A stretch of DNA of 64,000 nucleotides from Salinicola avicenniae (GCF_023736115.1 NZ_JAKQZC010000001.1:496001-560000), one strand, 5' to 3'; counted from the first letter of the stretch, positions 1-10,076 are shown. Made by a program: numbers and translations. The notes: generated by a model from the sequence alone, not told the origin.

Positions 1-424
1 CCTTGGTGATCGCCTCGAACGAGTAGGAGCGCGTCTCACCCAGCACCACATAGTCCGGTGCGGTATCGGTCATGATGAAGCCGGCCTCGTGGATGGCCGT
101 GGTCAATCCCGCTTCGCCGACGACATGGGCCGTGCTGCCCGGCGCCTGGTCGCGAAGGAAGGCGGCAGTGGCCAGCGCCGAGGTCCAGATCCTGTCCTCC
201 GGTACCTCGATACCGCTGTGCTTCAGCCGGGCGCTCAGGTCGCGCGGGGTGAAGATCGAGTTGTTGGTCAGTACCAGAAACGGAATCTCCCGCTCCCGCC
301 ACTGGTTGATCAGATCCGCAGCGCCGGGGATGGCCTTGTTCTCGTGAACGAGAACGCCGTCCATATCGGTCAACCAGGATTTGATGTTGCGGCGACTCGC
401 GGTGTTGTCTTTCTTGCTGGCCAT
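1..424 (-). CDS. HAD-family phosphatase (NagD-like), cut by window edge
   Basis: The first 141 residues of a haloacid dehalogenase-superfamily phosphatase of the NagD/4-nitrophenylphosphatase kind; the C-terminal part lies outside the window. Motif I is WLTDMDGVLVHENKAIPG (residues about 17-34), with the nucleophile Asp and the second catalytic Asp two residues on. Motif II is VLTNNS. A C2 cap region would follow. The ATG is preceded by AAGGGATTTT, a fair ribosome site. Members of this family dephosphorylate small phosphometabolites such as UMP, GMP or sugar phosphates in the cytoplasm. The substrate cannot be told from this fragment. Confidence 0.85.
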   Translation of the reverse strand, partial: MASKKDNTASRRNIKSWLTDMDGVLVHENKAIPGAADLINQWREREIPFLVLTNNSIFTPRDLSARLKHSGIEVPEDRIWTSALATAAFLRDQAPGSTAHVVGEAGLTTAIHEAGFIMTDTAPDYVVLGETRSYSFEAITK

Positions 425-551
425 AAAATCCCTTAGCGTGCGGAGAAACAAAGTCGCGCCGGGTGTCGACGCGACAAGGCCAGTTTAGCAACTTGTCGGC
501 GCGCGTGCGGCCGTCGCCGTCAGCGCCTGTTTGTCGGGCTGGTCGCCGCTT

Positions 552-1484
552 TCAGTAGCCGCGCGCCGCATCGGCGAGATCCTCGACGTGACCGGTCTCC
601 TCGAAGCGGGCGATATTCGCGGCCACGATGCGCGAGCCGGTCGGCGCGTCGATCAGCGAGGCGATATGCGGCGTGACCGTCACGTTCGGGTGCGTCCAGA
701 ACGGGTGCGCCTCGGGCAGCGGCTCGACGTTGAAGACATCCAGCGTGGCGTGATTCAGCCGGCCGCTGGCCAGGGCCGCGAGCAGGTCCTGCTCGACCAG
801 ATGCGGGCCGCGTCCGGCGTTGATGAGACTGGCGCCCTCGGGCAGCTTGGCGAACAGCTCGGCGTTCAGAAGGCCGGTCGTCGCCTCGGTCAGCGGCAGC
901 AGGCAGACGAGGATCTCGCAGCGGCCGAGGAAGTCGTCGAATCCGGCCTGGCCGGCGTAAGTGGTCACGCCGGCGAGCTCGCGCGGAGTGCGCGACCAGC
1001 CGAGCGTCTCGAAGCCGAGCGCGGCCAGTGTCGTCGCGGCCGCACCGCCCAGATTGCCGAGCCCCATGATGCCGACGGTACGCCGTGTCGCGGGCGGCAC
1101 GATCAGCTGCTGCCAGCGTTTCTCGCGCTGGTGGGCGCTGATCGCCGGCATCTCGCGGTGATGGCGCAGTACGTGGAGCGCCACGTACTCACGCATGCGC
1201 TGGGTCAGATCGGTCCCCACGGTGCGAATGATCGGCACTTGGCGCGGCAGCTGGGTATCGGCCAGCACGTGGTCGATACCGGCGCCGAGCGAGACGATGG
1301 CCTTGAGGTTGGGAAAGGGCAGGAAGGTGCCCGTGGCCGGCTTCCACACCACGGCGTAGGTGACGTCTTCCGGCGCACCGGGATCATGGATCGAGCGCAG
1401 GGTCCAGCCCGGCAGCAGCGGCGTGAGCTGTTCTATCCACCAGTCGATCTTTGCGTGCGAGGGGTGGGCAACGATAATGGTCAT
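552..1484 (-). CDS. ghrA: Glyoxylate/hydroxypyruvate reductase A (D-2-hydroxyacid dehydrogenase)
   Basis: A 310-residue NAD(P)H-dependent reductase converting glyoxylate to glycolate and hydroxypyruvate to glycerate; E. coli GhrA is nearly the same length. Seen: the dinucleotide-binding GLGNLGG (about residue 140), the substrate-binding Arg in NAGRGPHLVEQDL, the catalytic Glu in FNVEPLPEAHPFW, and the catalytic His in TPHIAS near the C-terminus. The ATG has AGGTAG nine bases upstream. It is divergent from the LysR gene that starts 42 bp away, so the two probably share a promoter region and the regulator may control it. The family assignment is firm; preference for glyoxylate over hydroxypyruvate is not readable. 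Confidence 0.88.
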   Translation of the reverse strand: MTIIVAHPSHAKIDWWIEQLTPLLPGWTLRSIHDPGAPEDVTYAVVWKPATGTFLPFPNLKAIVSLGAGIDHVLADTQLPRQVPIIRTVGTDLTQRMREYVALHVLRHHREMPAISAHQREKRWQQLIVPPATRRTVGIMGLGNLGGAAATTLAALGFETLGWSRTPRELAGVTTYAGQAGFDDFLGRCEILVCLLPLTEATTGLLNAELFAKLPEGASLINAGRGPHLVEQDLLAALASGRLNHATLDVFNVEPLPEAHPFWTHPNVTVTPHIASLIDAPTGSRIVAANIARFEETGHVEDLADAARGY

Positions 1485-1526
1485 GATTCATCTACCTGAC
1501 GATAACAATGAACGGATTGTCCGCGA

Positions 1527-2483
1527 ATGAATTTCAAGCAGCTGGAAGCCTTTTACTGGCTGGCCCAACTGGGTAATTACCAGCGCGTCGCCGAGCGTCT
1601 GAGTCTGACCCAGCCGGCCGTCTCGGCACGCATCAGCGGGCTGGAAGAGATGCTCGAGACGCGTCTGGTCGAGCGTCGCGGCGCCGACTTCGCGTTGACC
1701 GAGGCGGGCCATTCGGTGGCCGGCTACGCCGAACAGTTCCTCAACCTGCGCGAGGCCATGAGCGGGCGGCTGAACCAACGCCAGCGTCAGCGCCTCTCGA
1801 TTGCCATGACCGGGCCGGCGGCGTTGACCTGGGGCGCCGGGCTACGTGCCGATATCGTCCGTCATTCGACGGATCTCATGGTCGATCTGCACGCCTCCGC
1901 CAACTACCAGCTGCGCCCGATGATCGCCTCCGGCGCGATCGATATCGCCTTCCTCTCCAACGATGCCGGGCTCTCGTCGGTGGCCGACAGCTTTGGCGTC
2001 GAGTATCGCGTCGGCTGGGTCGCACGGCACGATGTCGTGGCCGATCTCGACACGCCGAGAACACCGGACCAGCTGCGCCAGATGCCGTTGATCCTCTATC
2101 CGCGTACCTCGCCGCTGTTCTCGCCCATCGCCGACTACGTGCACGAGGAGCAGCATGGCCAGGGGCCGCGCCACTACGCCAACTCGCTGCCGATGATCGT
2201 CGAGATGCTGCGCCAGGGATTCGGCCCCTCGGCGATCCCGCTGGCGGTCGTGGAGGAAGAGCTCGCCAGCGGTCGCCTGGTCGAGCTCCCGACCACGACG
2301 GCGCTGGCGCCGCTGGAGATCCGCTGCGTTCATCTCAACGAGGCGCGGCGGCCCTTCATCGAAGAGATTCTGACGCTGGCGCGTGCCGCCGCCGAAACCT
2401 GGTGTCGCCAACACGCCAACTACGCGCGCTTCCTGCCGGCCGTCGGTTCAGGGCCGCACCACCGGGCCGTCGTCGCCGAGTGA
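1527..2483 (+). CDS. LysR-family transcriptional regulator
   Basis: A 318-residue LysR-type regulator. The N-terminal winged helix-turn-helix spans residues 1-60, starting MNFKQLEAFYWLAQLGNYQR, with recognition segment LTQPAVSARISGLEEMLETR. The rest is a periplasmic-binding-protein-like effector domain. It starts 42 bp from the divergent ghrA start, which makes ghrA the likely target. Its last 36 bases overlap the 3' end of the convergent ggt-like gene. Loss of the overlap would truncate either protein, so both tails are coding on opposite strands. The effector is unknown; a 2-oxo or hydroxy acid would fit the neighbours. Confidence 0.88.
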   Translation: MNFKQLEAFYWLAQLGNYQRVAERLSLTQPAVSARISGLEEMLETRLVERRGADFALTEAGHSVAGYAEQFLNLREAMSGRLNQRQRQRLSIAMTGPAALTWGAGLRADIVRHSTDLMVDLHASANYQLRPMIASGAIDIAFLSNDAGLSSVADSFGVEYRVGWVARHDVVADLDTPRTPDQLRQMPLILYPRTSPLFSPIADYVHEEQHGQGPRHYANSLPMIVEMLRQGFGPSAIPLAVVEEELASGRLVELPTTTALAPLEIRCVHLNEARRPFIEEILTLARAAAETWCRQHANYARFLPAVGSGPHHRAVVAE

Positions 2484-4085
2484 CGCCAGGTCGAACGGCG
2501 CCGGCACCGCGCCGCCACCGATCGGCTGCGTCGGATCGTTGAGCCCCACGCACTCGCCCGTGGCCGGGTCGCGCGAGACCGCTGAAATACAGGCGTAGAG
2601 CTTCGGGAAGACGGTCTGCTGGCTGATCTCGAGCGCGAAACGCTCGCCCAGGCGCTTGCGCGTTGCGGAATCGAAGCGTGGGTCGATGCGGATTGATCCT
2701 CGAAAGCTGGCGTCGAGCCGTGGGTGGTGTACGGCCTCTTCCACGCTCATGTCGAAATCGGTCATCAGGGCCGCGACCTGCGTCACCGCCGGCATGATCA
2801 GATTGCCGCCGGAAGCGCCCACCGAGAAACGCGCTTCGCCGTCCTTGACCGCGACGGTCGGGCACATGTTCGACGAGTTGATGCGCTTGCCGCCGACCAT
2901 GGTCGTCGGATAGCCGGGGCGCGGATCGAAATAGCTGACGCTGTCGTTCATCAGGATGCCTGTCGAGGGCAGCGTGACGCCGGAGCCGAAGCGATTGAGC
3001 AGGGTATAGGTCAGCGCCACCATGTTGCCCTCGGCGTCCACCGACGACATCGAAGAGGTACAGGCGCCGTTCTCGCCATCGGTATGCCCTGCGCTCGGTG
3101 GCAGCACGCCGTTGCGGATCTTGTGCTGTTTCCAGCACGCTTCCAGCGCCTCGGCATAGGCCAGCCAGGTCTCTGGCGTGGGCGAGGCGGGGGGCGTCGG
3201 CATCGATTCTCGCGTGTGGGCCAGCATTTCGCGCTGGCGCAGGCCGCCGGAGACGCTGCCCGGCGTATAGAGCGTGTAGCCGCGATGCTCGGCGGTCATC
3301 GGTTCGTATTCGAAGACCTCGTAGGCGGCGAGGTCTTCTCGAGAAATCCGCGAGCCGCCGGCCTGGAGATCGACAGCGAGTCGTTCCGCCAGTGCGCCCC
3401 GGTAGAAGGTCTCCGCGCCCCCTTCGGCAATCTCGGCAAGCGTTTCGGCCAGATGGGGAATTTTCAGCCGACTTTCAGGCATCGCCGGGTGCCCGCCGGG
3501 CAGATAGATCGACGCTGACATCGGATCGCGTGCCAGCGTGCGTGCGCAGACGCCGATCTGCAGGCTGGTGAACCAGTCGACGAACAGGCCGCGTTCGGCC
3601 AGCTGGATCGCCGGGGTCATGACCTGCCGACGCGTGCGGGCGCCAAAGCGCGAGAGCGCGTGATCGAGACCGGCCACGGCACCGGGCACCGTGATCGAGC
3701 GATAGCCTTCGATATTGGCGTTGTCGACGACGCCGGGGAATCCCATCGGCGTCGGCGGCAGGTTCGGGTCGAGCGGATAGTCCTCGAGCCGAATGGCGCC
3801 TGGCAGCGTGCCCTGGAAGTCGAGTGCCACCGCGCGCTGCTCCTTGGCCAGCCAGATGACCATGAAGCCGGCGCCGCCGAGCCCGCACATCCAGGGCTCG
3901 ACCGCATTGAGCGCGTAGGCGGTCGCGACGATGGCATCGATCGCGTTGCCGCCGGCATCGAGCTGGGCGGCGCCGGCCTGCGCCGCCAGTCGGTGCTGCG
4001 ACGCGACCGCGCCGCGCGTCGAGCGTGCCGCGGGTGTGGTCAGCGTCCAGTTATCGATATCCGCATGCAGCGTGTTCGTGGCCAT
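2448..4085 (-). CDS. Gamma-glutamyltransferase family protein, apparently cytoplasmic
   Basis: A 545-residue Ntn-hydrolase of the gamma-glutamyltransferase family, made as one chain that self-cleaves into two subunits. The predicted nucleophile is Thr343 in ACTSSMSSVDAEGN, aligned with the TTHxSVVD motif of E. coli Ggt. The oxyanion region GLGGAGFMV (68-76) and a C-terminal glycine-rich segment are present. There is no signal peptide (it starts MATNTLHADIDNW), unlike periplasmic Ggt, so it likely acts inside the cell on an imported substrate. It is last in the operon dctPQM-rraA-ggt; its ribosome site GAGGTAG overlaps the stop of the rraA-like gene. It may be an amidase or acylase variant rather than a glutathione enzyme. 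Confidence 0.82.
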   Translation of the reverse strand: MATNTLHADIDNWTLTTPAARSTRGAVASQHRLAAQAGAAQLDAGGNAIDAIVATAYALNAVEPWMCGLGGAGFMVIWLAKEQRAVALDFQGTLPGAIRLEDYPLDPNLPPTPMGFPGVVDNANIEGYRSITVPGAVAGLDHALSRFGARTRRQVMTPAIQLAERGLFVDWFTSLQIGVCARTLARDPMSASIYLPGGHPAMPESRLKIPHLAETLAEIAEGGAETFYRGALAERLAVDLQAGGSRISREDLAAYEVFEYEPMTAEHRGYTLYTPGSVSGGLRQREMLAHTRESMPTPPASPTPETWLAYAEALEACWKQHKIRNGVLPPSAGHTDGENGACTSSMSSVDAEGNMVALTYTLLNRFGSGVTLPSTGILMNDSVSYFDPRPGYPTTMVGGKRINSSNMCPTVAVKDGEARFSVGASGGNLIMPAVTQVAALMTDFDMSVEEAVHHPRLDASFRGSIRIDPRFDSATRKRLGERFALEISQQTVFPKLYACISAVSRDPATGECVGLNDPTQPIGGGAVPAPFDLASLGDDGPVVRP

Positions 4086-4092
4086 GGCTACC

Positions 4093-4770
4093 TCAGTTCG
4101 CCAGCGTGTCTTCGATCATGCGCGTGGCACCGGTCAGATCGCCCAGGCGCTCGCCGGCGCTGACGCGCGCCTCGTTCTGGAGCCCCTTGGCCGTCTTGGC
4201 CTCGCCCGCCTCAAGGACGGCATCGAGATCCTCCGGCGCGATGAACAGGACACCGCACTCGTCCGCCAGCACGGCATAGCCTGGCAGCACGGCGGCGCCG
4301 CCGATCGAGACCGGAATGTTGAATCCGCCCCCCGTATTGTAGAGCCGAGTGGTGACCGGCGAGGCGCCGCGCGACCACATCGGGAAATCCTGCTCTCGGA
4401 TCTCGGCGGTATCGGTGTGCGGGCCGTCGACGCAGCCGCCGGCGATCTGCATCGACGCCGCCATGCGCGTGACGCCGCCGCCCCAGCAGGCATACTTGCG
4501 ATCGCCCAGACGGTCGACGGCGAGAAAGTAGCCCGGCCCCATCTGCGCCAGACAGTGGTGCAGCAGCGTGCTGTCGAGGCCGGGAATCGCCAGCGTGCAG
4601 ACGGTGCCGACGACGGTCTTGCCCGGCAGCACCGGCGAGATTTCCGGCGTGGCGAAGCCGAAGTGATAGAAGTGACCGAGGGTCGCGGTCTCGAGCTTGG
4701 CCAGGCGCTCGAGCTTGTCGGCGGCGATCGGCTCGGGCATCGGATTGATCTTGTAGCGCAGTTGGCTCAT
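4093..4770 (-). CDS. RraA-family protein (possible 4-hydroxy-4-methyl-2-oxoglutarate aldolase-like)
   Basis: A 225-residue protein of the RraA/HMG aldolase fold (COG0684). Landmarks include GCVDGPHTDTAEI and a C-terminal LADECGVLFIAPEDLDAVLE with the Asp/Glu residues typical of the family. Divalent-metal family members act as aldolases or oxaloacetate decarboxylases; others only bind RNase E. Placement between a TRAP importer and a ggt-like gene favours a metabolic role in breaking down the imported acid. It starts 96 bp after dctM and ends 7 bp before the ggt-like start. Which activity it has cannot be read from the sequence. Confidence 0.75.
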   Translation of the reverse strand: MSQLRYKINPMPEPIAADKLERLAKLETATLGHFYHFGFATPEISPVLPGKTVVGTVCTLAIPGLDSTLLHHCLAQMGPGYFLAVDRLGDRKYACWGGGVTRMAASMQIAGGCVDGPHTDTAEIREQDFPMWSRGASPVTTRLYNTGGGFNIPVSIGGAAVLPGYAVLADECGVLFIAPEDLDAVLEAGEAKTAKGLQNEARVSAGERLGDLTGATRMIEDTLAN

Positions 4771-4866
4771 GTCGTTGCTCTTGTCCTTGTGAGTGAGGTT
4801 ACCGATAGGTCGACGGATTGCCGCGGGTGTCGATTTGTCGTCATCCGCGCCGCGGACCGCCGCCGG

Positions 4867-6153
4867 TCACGACGACGGTCCCAGTATCAGGTCGGGGAGA
4901 AAGGTCACGAGATTGGGCACGAAGGTCACCAGAAGCAGGACCAGAAAGAGCGGTATCAGCATCGGCAGCACGGCCCGCGTGACATCCTCGAAGCGCACCC
5001 GGCCGACGTTGGAGACGATGTAGAGGCCGATGCCCATGGGTGGCGTGGCGATACCGAGCAGCAGGCCGAGCTGAATGATGATGCCGAAGTGCACGCGATC
5101 GATGCCGTAGGCGTCGATCACCGGCAACAGCGTCGGCACCAGGATCAGTTTGGCGGGCACGCCCTCGACCACGCAGCCGACGATGACGATGAACACCAGC
5201 AGCAACAGCAGGAAGACGTTGTGGTTCTCGGTCAGGGCGAACATCTGATCGGCGATCTGCTGTGGCGCCTGTTCGATCGCCAGCACCCAGCCCATGGCGA
5301 TGGAGAAGGCGATGATGATCATGATCACCGCGGTCATCGAGGTAGTATCGGTGAGCGCTTCGCGGAACTTCTTCCAGGTCAGCTCGCGATACCAGAGTCC
5401 GAGGCCAATGCAGTAGAGACAGGCCAGCACACCGGCCTCGGTGGCGGTGACGAAACCGGTCATGATCGAGCCGAGGATGATCGCCGGTGCGAGCAGGGCG
5501 AGGAAGCCGTGCTTGCCGGCGGCGGCGACGTCTCGCGATGAGGCGCGAGGCTGCATGGGGAAACGCTCGCGGGTGGCGCGCAGGCGCAGGTAGAGCATCA
5601 GCGATAGCCCCACCAGCAGTCCCGGCACCAGACCGGCGAGGAACATGCGTTCGATCGATACCTGCGCCAGGAAGGCATAGATCACCAGCCCGATCGAGGG
5701 CGGGATCAGCGGCCCGATCACCGACGAGGCGACGGTGATCGCGGCCGAGAAGTCCCCGCGATAGCCGCGCTCGCGCATGGCCTTGATCTCGATTGCGCCG
5801 AGGCCGGCGCAGTCGGCCACCGCAGCGCCGGAGATGCCGGCGAAGATCATCGAGGAGAGCACGTTGACCTGCGCCAGTCCGGCACGAAAGTGCCCCACCA
5901 GCGCGTTGGCGAAAGCGAAGATGCGGTCGGTGACACCGGTCGCGTTCATCAGGTTGCCGGCCATGATGAAGAAGGGGACCGCCGTCAGCGATGCCTTGTT
6001 GACCCCTTCCAGCATCTGCTGCGGGATGATCTGCAGCGCCGTCGAGAAATCCGAGGTCAGGAAGGCGAGCGTCACCGCGCCGCCGATGGCGATCGAGATC
6101 GGTACGCGCAGCAGGATCAGGACGAGAAAGGCACCGAACAGCGCATAGATCAT
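4867..6153 (-). CDS. dctM: TRAP transporter large permease, DctM type
   Basis: A 428-residue membrane protein of the DctM family, the ion-coupled permease of TRAP importers, with about twelve hydrophobic segments. It starts MIYALFGAFLVLILLRVPIS. Family landmarks are the GNLMNATGVTDRIF and GLVPGLLVG loops, and near the C-terminus GLLLGIATPPMGIGLYIVSN. A longer open frame continues upstream, but the ATG at 6153 overlaps the dctQ stop by four bases (ATGA), the standard coupling in this family. Substrates are usually C4 acids, keto acids or N-acyl compounds; it is not predictable here. Confidence 0.92.
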   Translation of the reverse strand: MIYALFGAFLVLILLRVPISIAIGGAVTLAFLTSDFSTALQIIPQQMLEGVNKASLTAVPFFIMAGNLMNATGVTDRIFAFANALVGHFRAGLAQVNVLSSMIFAGISGAAVADCAGLGAIEIKAMRERGYRGDFSAAITVASSVIGPLIPPSIGLVIYAFLAQVSIERMFLAGLVPGLLVGLSLMLYLRLRATRERFPMQPRASSRDVAAAGKHGFLALLAPAIILGSIMTGFVTATEAGVLACLYCIGLGLWYRELTWKKFREALTDTTSMTAVIMIIIAFSIAMGWVLAIEQAPQQIADQMFALTENHNVFLLLLLVFIVIVGCVVEGVPAKLILVPTLLPVIDAYGIDRVHFGIIIQLGLLLGIATPPMGIGLYIVSNVGRVRFEDVTRAVLPMLIPLFLVLLLVTFVPNLVTFLPDLILGPSS

Positions 6154-6719
6154 GGCGCGACCTCCGGGTGAATGGGGGCGTGATTCTCGGGCAGGCCGAC
6201 GCAGAGCTTGGCGATGTCGACCAGCGCCGTCAGCGCTACCAGCACGCAGGAGATGAACAGCGGCACGAACAGCGCCTGACGCGGCAGTTCCTCGCCGCCG
6301 GGTAGCAGGGCGCCTTCGACATAGCCTGCGGCGGCACCGAGAACCGTGGCCCACTGCTGCACGATGAGCAGGCAGACGCCGAGTGCCACGGCGTCGGCGA
6401 GCAGCCGGCTGATGGCGTCAGCCGCCCGTCCGAGCCGCTTGACCAGGAAGTCGATGCGCACGTCCTTGAGACGCACGTGGATGGCAAAGAAGCCGAGGAA
6501 GCTGAGCCAGATGAACAGCACCATCGTCCACGGCCAGAACCACCACACCGAGATATCGAAGGGGCGGAGCAGGAAGGTGGCCGCGGTCAGCGTCAGCATC
6601 CCCAGCAGACAGCCGTTGCAGAGCCAGAGCCAGAGTCCGCCGAGCGACCACAGACCACGATCGAGCCATGCCACGAGGCGCTGCAGCGGCGTCAGGGCAT
6701 CACGCATGGTGTCGCTCAC
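6150..6719 (-). CDS. dctQ: TRAP transporter small permease, DctQ type
   Basis: A 189-residue four-helix membrane protein of the DctQ family, the small permease that docks to DctM. Hydrophobic segments lie around residues 24-44, 58-80, 105-125 and 150-170, with the conserved FLGFFAIHVRLKDVRIDFLV stretch in the middle. It overlaps dctM by four bases (ATGA) and dctP by four bases at its start, so the three are translationally coupled. The charged N-terminal and C-terminal tails are short, as is usual. Confidence 0.88.
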   Translation of the reverse strand: MSDTMRDALTPLQRLVAWLDRGLWSLGGLWLWLCNGCLLGMLTLTAATFLLRPFDISVWWFWPWTMVLFIWLSFLGFFAIHVRLKDVRIDFLVKRLGRAADAISRLLADAVALGVCLLIVQQWATVLGAAAGYVEGALLPGGEELPRQALFVPLFISCVLVALTALVDIAKLCVGLPENHAPIHPEVAP

Positions 6720-7717
6720 TCCGTGACGTCGCGGGTATCCTGCACGCTCTGCAGGAAGCCTGCCGGCAGGTCGCCCTCGGCGTCCAGGCGCTCGTAAAGC
6801 TCGCGCGTCCGCTCGATGAAGGGTTGCGTGTCCAGCTCGGTGTAGCTGACGCCATCCTGCTGCATGCGTTCGAGGCTGGCATCTGCGACCTCGGCCATGG
6901 CTGTCTGGCTCTCCTCACCGGTCTCCCGGTAAGCGCGCATCAGGCCCTCGCGCGTGTCGTCGTCCAGCGCCTCGAGGGCGGCCTGGTTGGTCATGAAACC
7001 GATCGACTGATAGTACTCGTTGGTGCGGGCGATATGGGGGGCGACCTCGTTGAAGCGCATCGCTTCCACCATCGAGATCGGGCTGGTGACGGCCTGCACG
7101 ATATCCTTGGAGATCGACTGATAGACCTCGGTCCAGGGCAGCGTCATGACCTGGGCGCCGAGGTTGTCCCACGCCTTCATCAGCAGCTGGTTCGGCGGCA
7201 GACGCATCTTCAGGCCCGCCACGTCGTCGATCGAGTCGACCGGCGTGTTGGAGACCAGGACGCGGTAAGGGCCGCGAACGATCGCGGAGGGGTCGCCCAG
7301 CGGCACGATGCCGGACTGCTCGGCGGCATTGGCAAACCAGCCGTCGACCAGATCGGAGTTCATGAAGCGCGACCAGTGTGCCTGGTCGTCGAAGGCAAAG
7401 GGCGCGACGACCCAGGCCAACTGTGGCTCCCAGCGTTTCATGAAGGCGAAGCTCTCGGCGTAGATGTTGACGACGCCGGACTGCATCTGCTCGAGCACGG
7501 CGTCTTCCTTGCCGAGCTGCTCGTTGGGAAAGATCTGGATGGTGAGGTCGCCGTCGGTGTAGTCGTCGACACGCTCGGCGAAGTGCTGGAACAGCTGACC
7601 TTCGGGGCTGTCCACCGGCATCTTGGTCGCCATGCGCCAGGTCTCGGCGTAAGCCGGTGTCGTCAGCGAGGCGGCGGTGACCGCGGCAAGGGCGGCAGCC
7701 AGGATCGTTCGTTGCAT
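6716..7717 (-). CDS. dctP: TRAP transporter substrate-binding protein, DctP type
   Basis: A 333-residue periplasmic binding protein of the DctP family. Residues 1-24 form a Sec signal peptide ending AYA before ETWRMATKMP. The substrate carboxylate-binding Arg of the family is in GLKMRLPPNQLLM. The ATG at 7717 was chosen over an in-frame upstream start because it gives a clean signal peptide and has AGAGAG upstream. It is first in the operon dctPQM-rraA-ggt. Two AATCGATT sites lie in the 209-bp gap before it (7811-7842) and may be operator sites. Confidence 0.9.
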   Translation of the reverse strand: MQRTILAAALAAVTAASLTTPAYAETWRMATKMPVDSPEGQLFQHFAERVDDYTDGDLTIQIFPNEQLGKEDAVLEQMQSGVVNIYAESFAFMKRWEPQLAWVVAPFAFDDQAHWSRFMNSDLVDGWFANAAEQSGIVPLGDPSAIVRGPYRVLVSNTPVDSIDDVAGLKMRLPPNQLLMKAWDNLGAQVMTLPWTEVYQSISKDIVQAVTSPISMVEAMRFNEVAPHIARTNEYYQSIGFMTNQAALEALDDDTREGLMRAYRETGEESQTAMAEVADASLERMQQDGVSYTELDTQPFIERTRELYERLDAEGDLPAGFLQSVQDTRDVTE

Positions 7718-7810
7718 GAGGCGCTCTCTGTTGTACTTGGAGTCGTTGCCCGACAGGGCGAAAAGACCTTGCCTGCCGGACGTCATAAGTGAGTCGCGTT
7801 GATGAGAGGA

Positions 7811-7842
7811 AATCGATTCTCGAACGGAGCGTCCAATCGATT
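7811..7842. promoter_or_regulatory. Paired AATCGATT sites upstream of the TRAP operon
   Basis: Two identical palindromic octamers AATCGATT, at 7811-7818 and 7835-7842, 24 bp apart start to start, lie about 95-125 bp upstream of dctP. The octamer is the core of many LacI/Cra-type operators. No LacI gene is in the window, so the regulator is unknown. Placement relative to a promoter is not established. Confidence 0.35.
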
Positions 7843-7926
7843 TTTCTTTGGGTGGGGATAAGCGTTTTTTGCGCCGCAGGTCGGCGAGGCGGGAATCGCG
7901 GGCCTGGGCGTCGGCACGATGGGGCC

Positions 7927-8985
<1,059 letters not shown>

Positions 8986-9038
8986 GACATCGAGTGTGGC
9001 GCATGCCGCCGCGATCTTCCATGGGGAGATGTCGCCCT

Positions 9039-10016
9039 TCATGCCGTGCGAATTGAGGCGCCCGCGCGCCCGATCTGTAGGTAGAACGCCAGGTAACGAA
9101 GGGTGACGTAGCCGACGATAATGGTCGCGACGCCCAACTCCAGCGTCGCCAGACCGTGCACGATGGCAATGTCGTGACCACTGAAGCCTTGCCCTTGCAT
9201 CCAGACGGCGGTCTTCGCCAACGCCGTGGCGCCAATCACCATGGGGAAGGTGAAGGCGGCGTAGCCGGCGCTGTAGGGCAGGCGCAGCAGCGTGAAGAAG
9301 GCCAGATAGATGACCAGCGTCATCAGCACCGCGATGCCGCCCAGCAGTGCCACCAGCAGCGCGGAGGGTTCGGCGACGACGGTCAGATAACCGGCCAGGG
9401 ACAGGCTCGCCGGCGCCGCCATGATGGCGATAGTCGGCTTGGCCGGGTCGGGGATCTCGTCGGCGAAGATCAGGCGGTAGACCATGATCGGCAGCAGCAG
9501 CGCATAAAGCCCCATGCCAAAGTAGAGCAGCGCCGTGGCCAGCGGGTGCAGCGCGTCGACGCCGGGAAAGGCGACGTCGGCGACGATGATGCCTACCGGC
9601 GGGACGAACCACGCCGGGACCATTTGATGAAGCGCAAACCGGCGGGCGCGATGAACGACGAACGCGACGAGGAAGGCGAGATGCAGTGCAACGGCCACCA
9701 GCCAGAGCGCGACGCCGACATCGTGCGATAGCCACTGCGTGACGGACTTCGACACCACCATGGTAGCCATGGCGAAGGTGGGCACGACGCTGCCGATCAC
9801 CGGATGCGCCAGGTCGGACCGCAGCAGGTGCGGATGGCACACGAACTTGGCGCTCAACAGCAGCAGTAGCAAGCCCCCGACGGCCGCGCCGGCGGCTTGC
9901 GCCAGGCCATCCAGCGGGGCAAAACTCTCCCAGGCCCAGCCGAGGCTCGAGAGGCCCAGCGCCAGTCCGGCCATGGGCGTCGGGGCATTGCTGAGTCTAA
10001 GGCGCCGGTGAGGCAT
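9039..10016 (-). CDS. Tellurite-resistance/dicarboxylate transporter (TDT) family protein
   Basis: A 325-residue membrane protein with about ten hydrophobic segments, matching the TDT family (TehA, Mae1, SLAC1 relatives). Landmarks include SNAPTPMAGLALGLSSLGW at the N-terminus and the second-half PYSAGYAAFTFPMVIGATAL. Family members export or import anions such as sulfite, malate or tellurite-related compounds. The ATG at 10016 has GGAGAG five bases upstream. It is divergent from a LysR gene, with an inverted-repeat operator candidate between them. The substrate is not predictable. Confidence 0.82.
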   Translation of the reverse strand: MPHRRLRLSNAPTPMAGLALGLSSLGWAWESFAPLDGLAQAAGAAVGGLLLLLLSAKFVCHPHLLRSDLAHPVIGSVVPTFAMATMVVSKSVTQWLSHDVGVALWLVAVALHLAFLVAFVVHRARRFALHQMVPAWFVPPVGIIVADVAFPGVDALHPLATALLYFGMGLYALLLPIMVYRLIFADEIPDPAKPTIAIMAAPASLSLAGYLTVVAEPSALLVALLGGIAVLMTLVIYLAFFTLLRLPYSAGYAAFTFPMVIGATALAKTAVWMQGQGFSGHDIAIVHGLATLELGVATIIVGYVTLRYLAFYLQIGRAGASIRTA

Positions 10017-10076
10017 GGCTCTCTCCGCGTGTCGGATAGCGTGGCAAGGGAGAGACACCTTATGGCAAATCGCGCT

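Noticed and set aside
4867-6354. Longer dctM reading frame starting at 6354
   Set aside because: The extension is the dctQ gene in another frame; the ATG at 6153 with the ATGA overlap is the family start.
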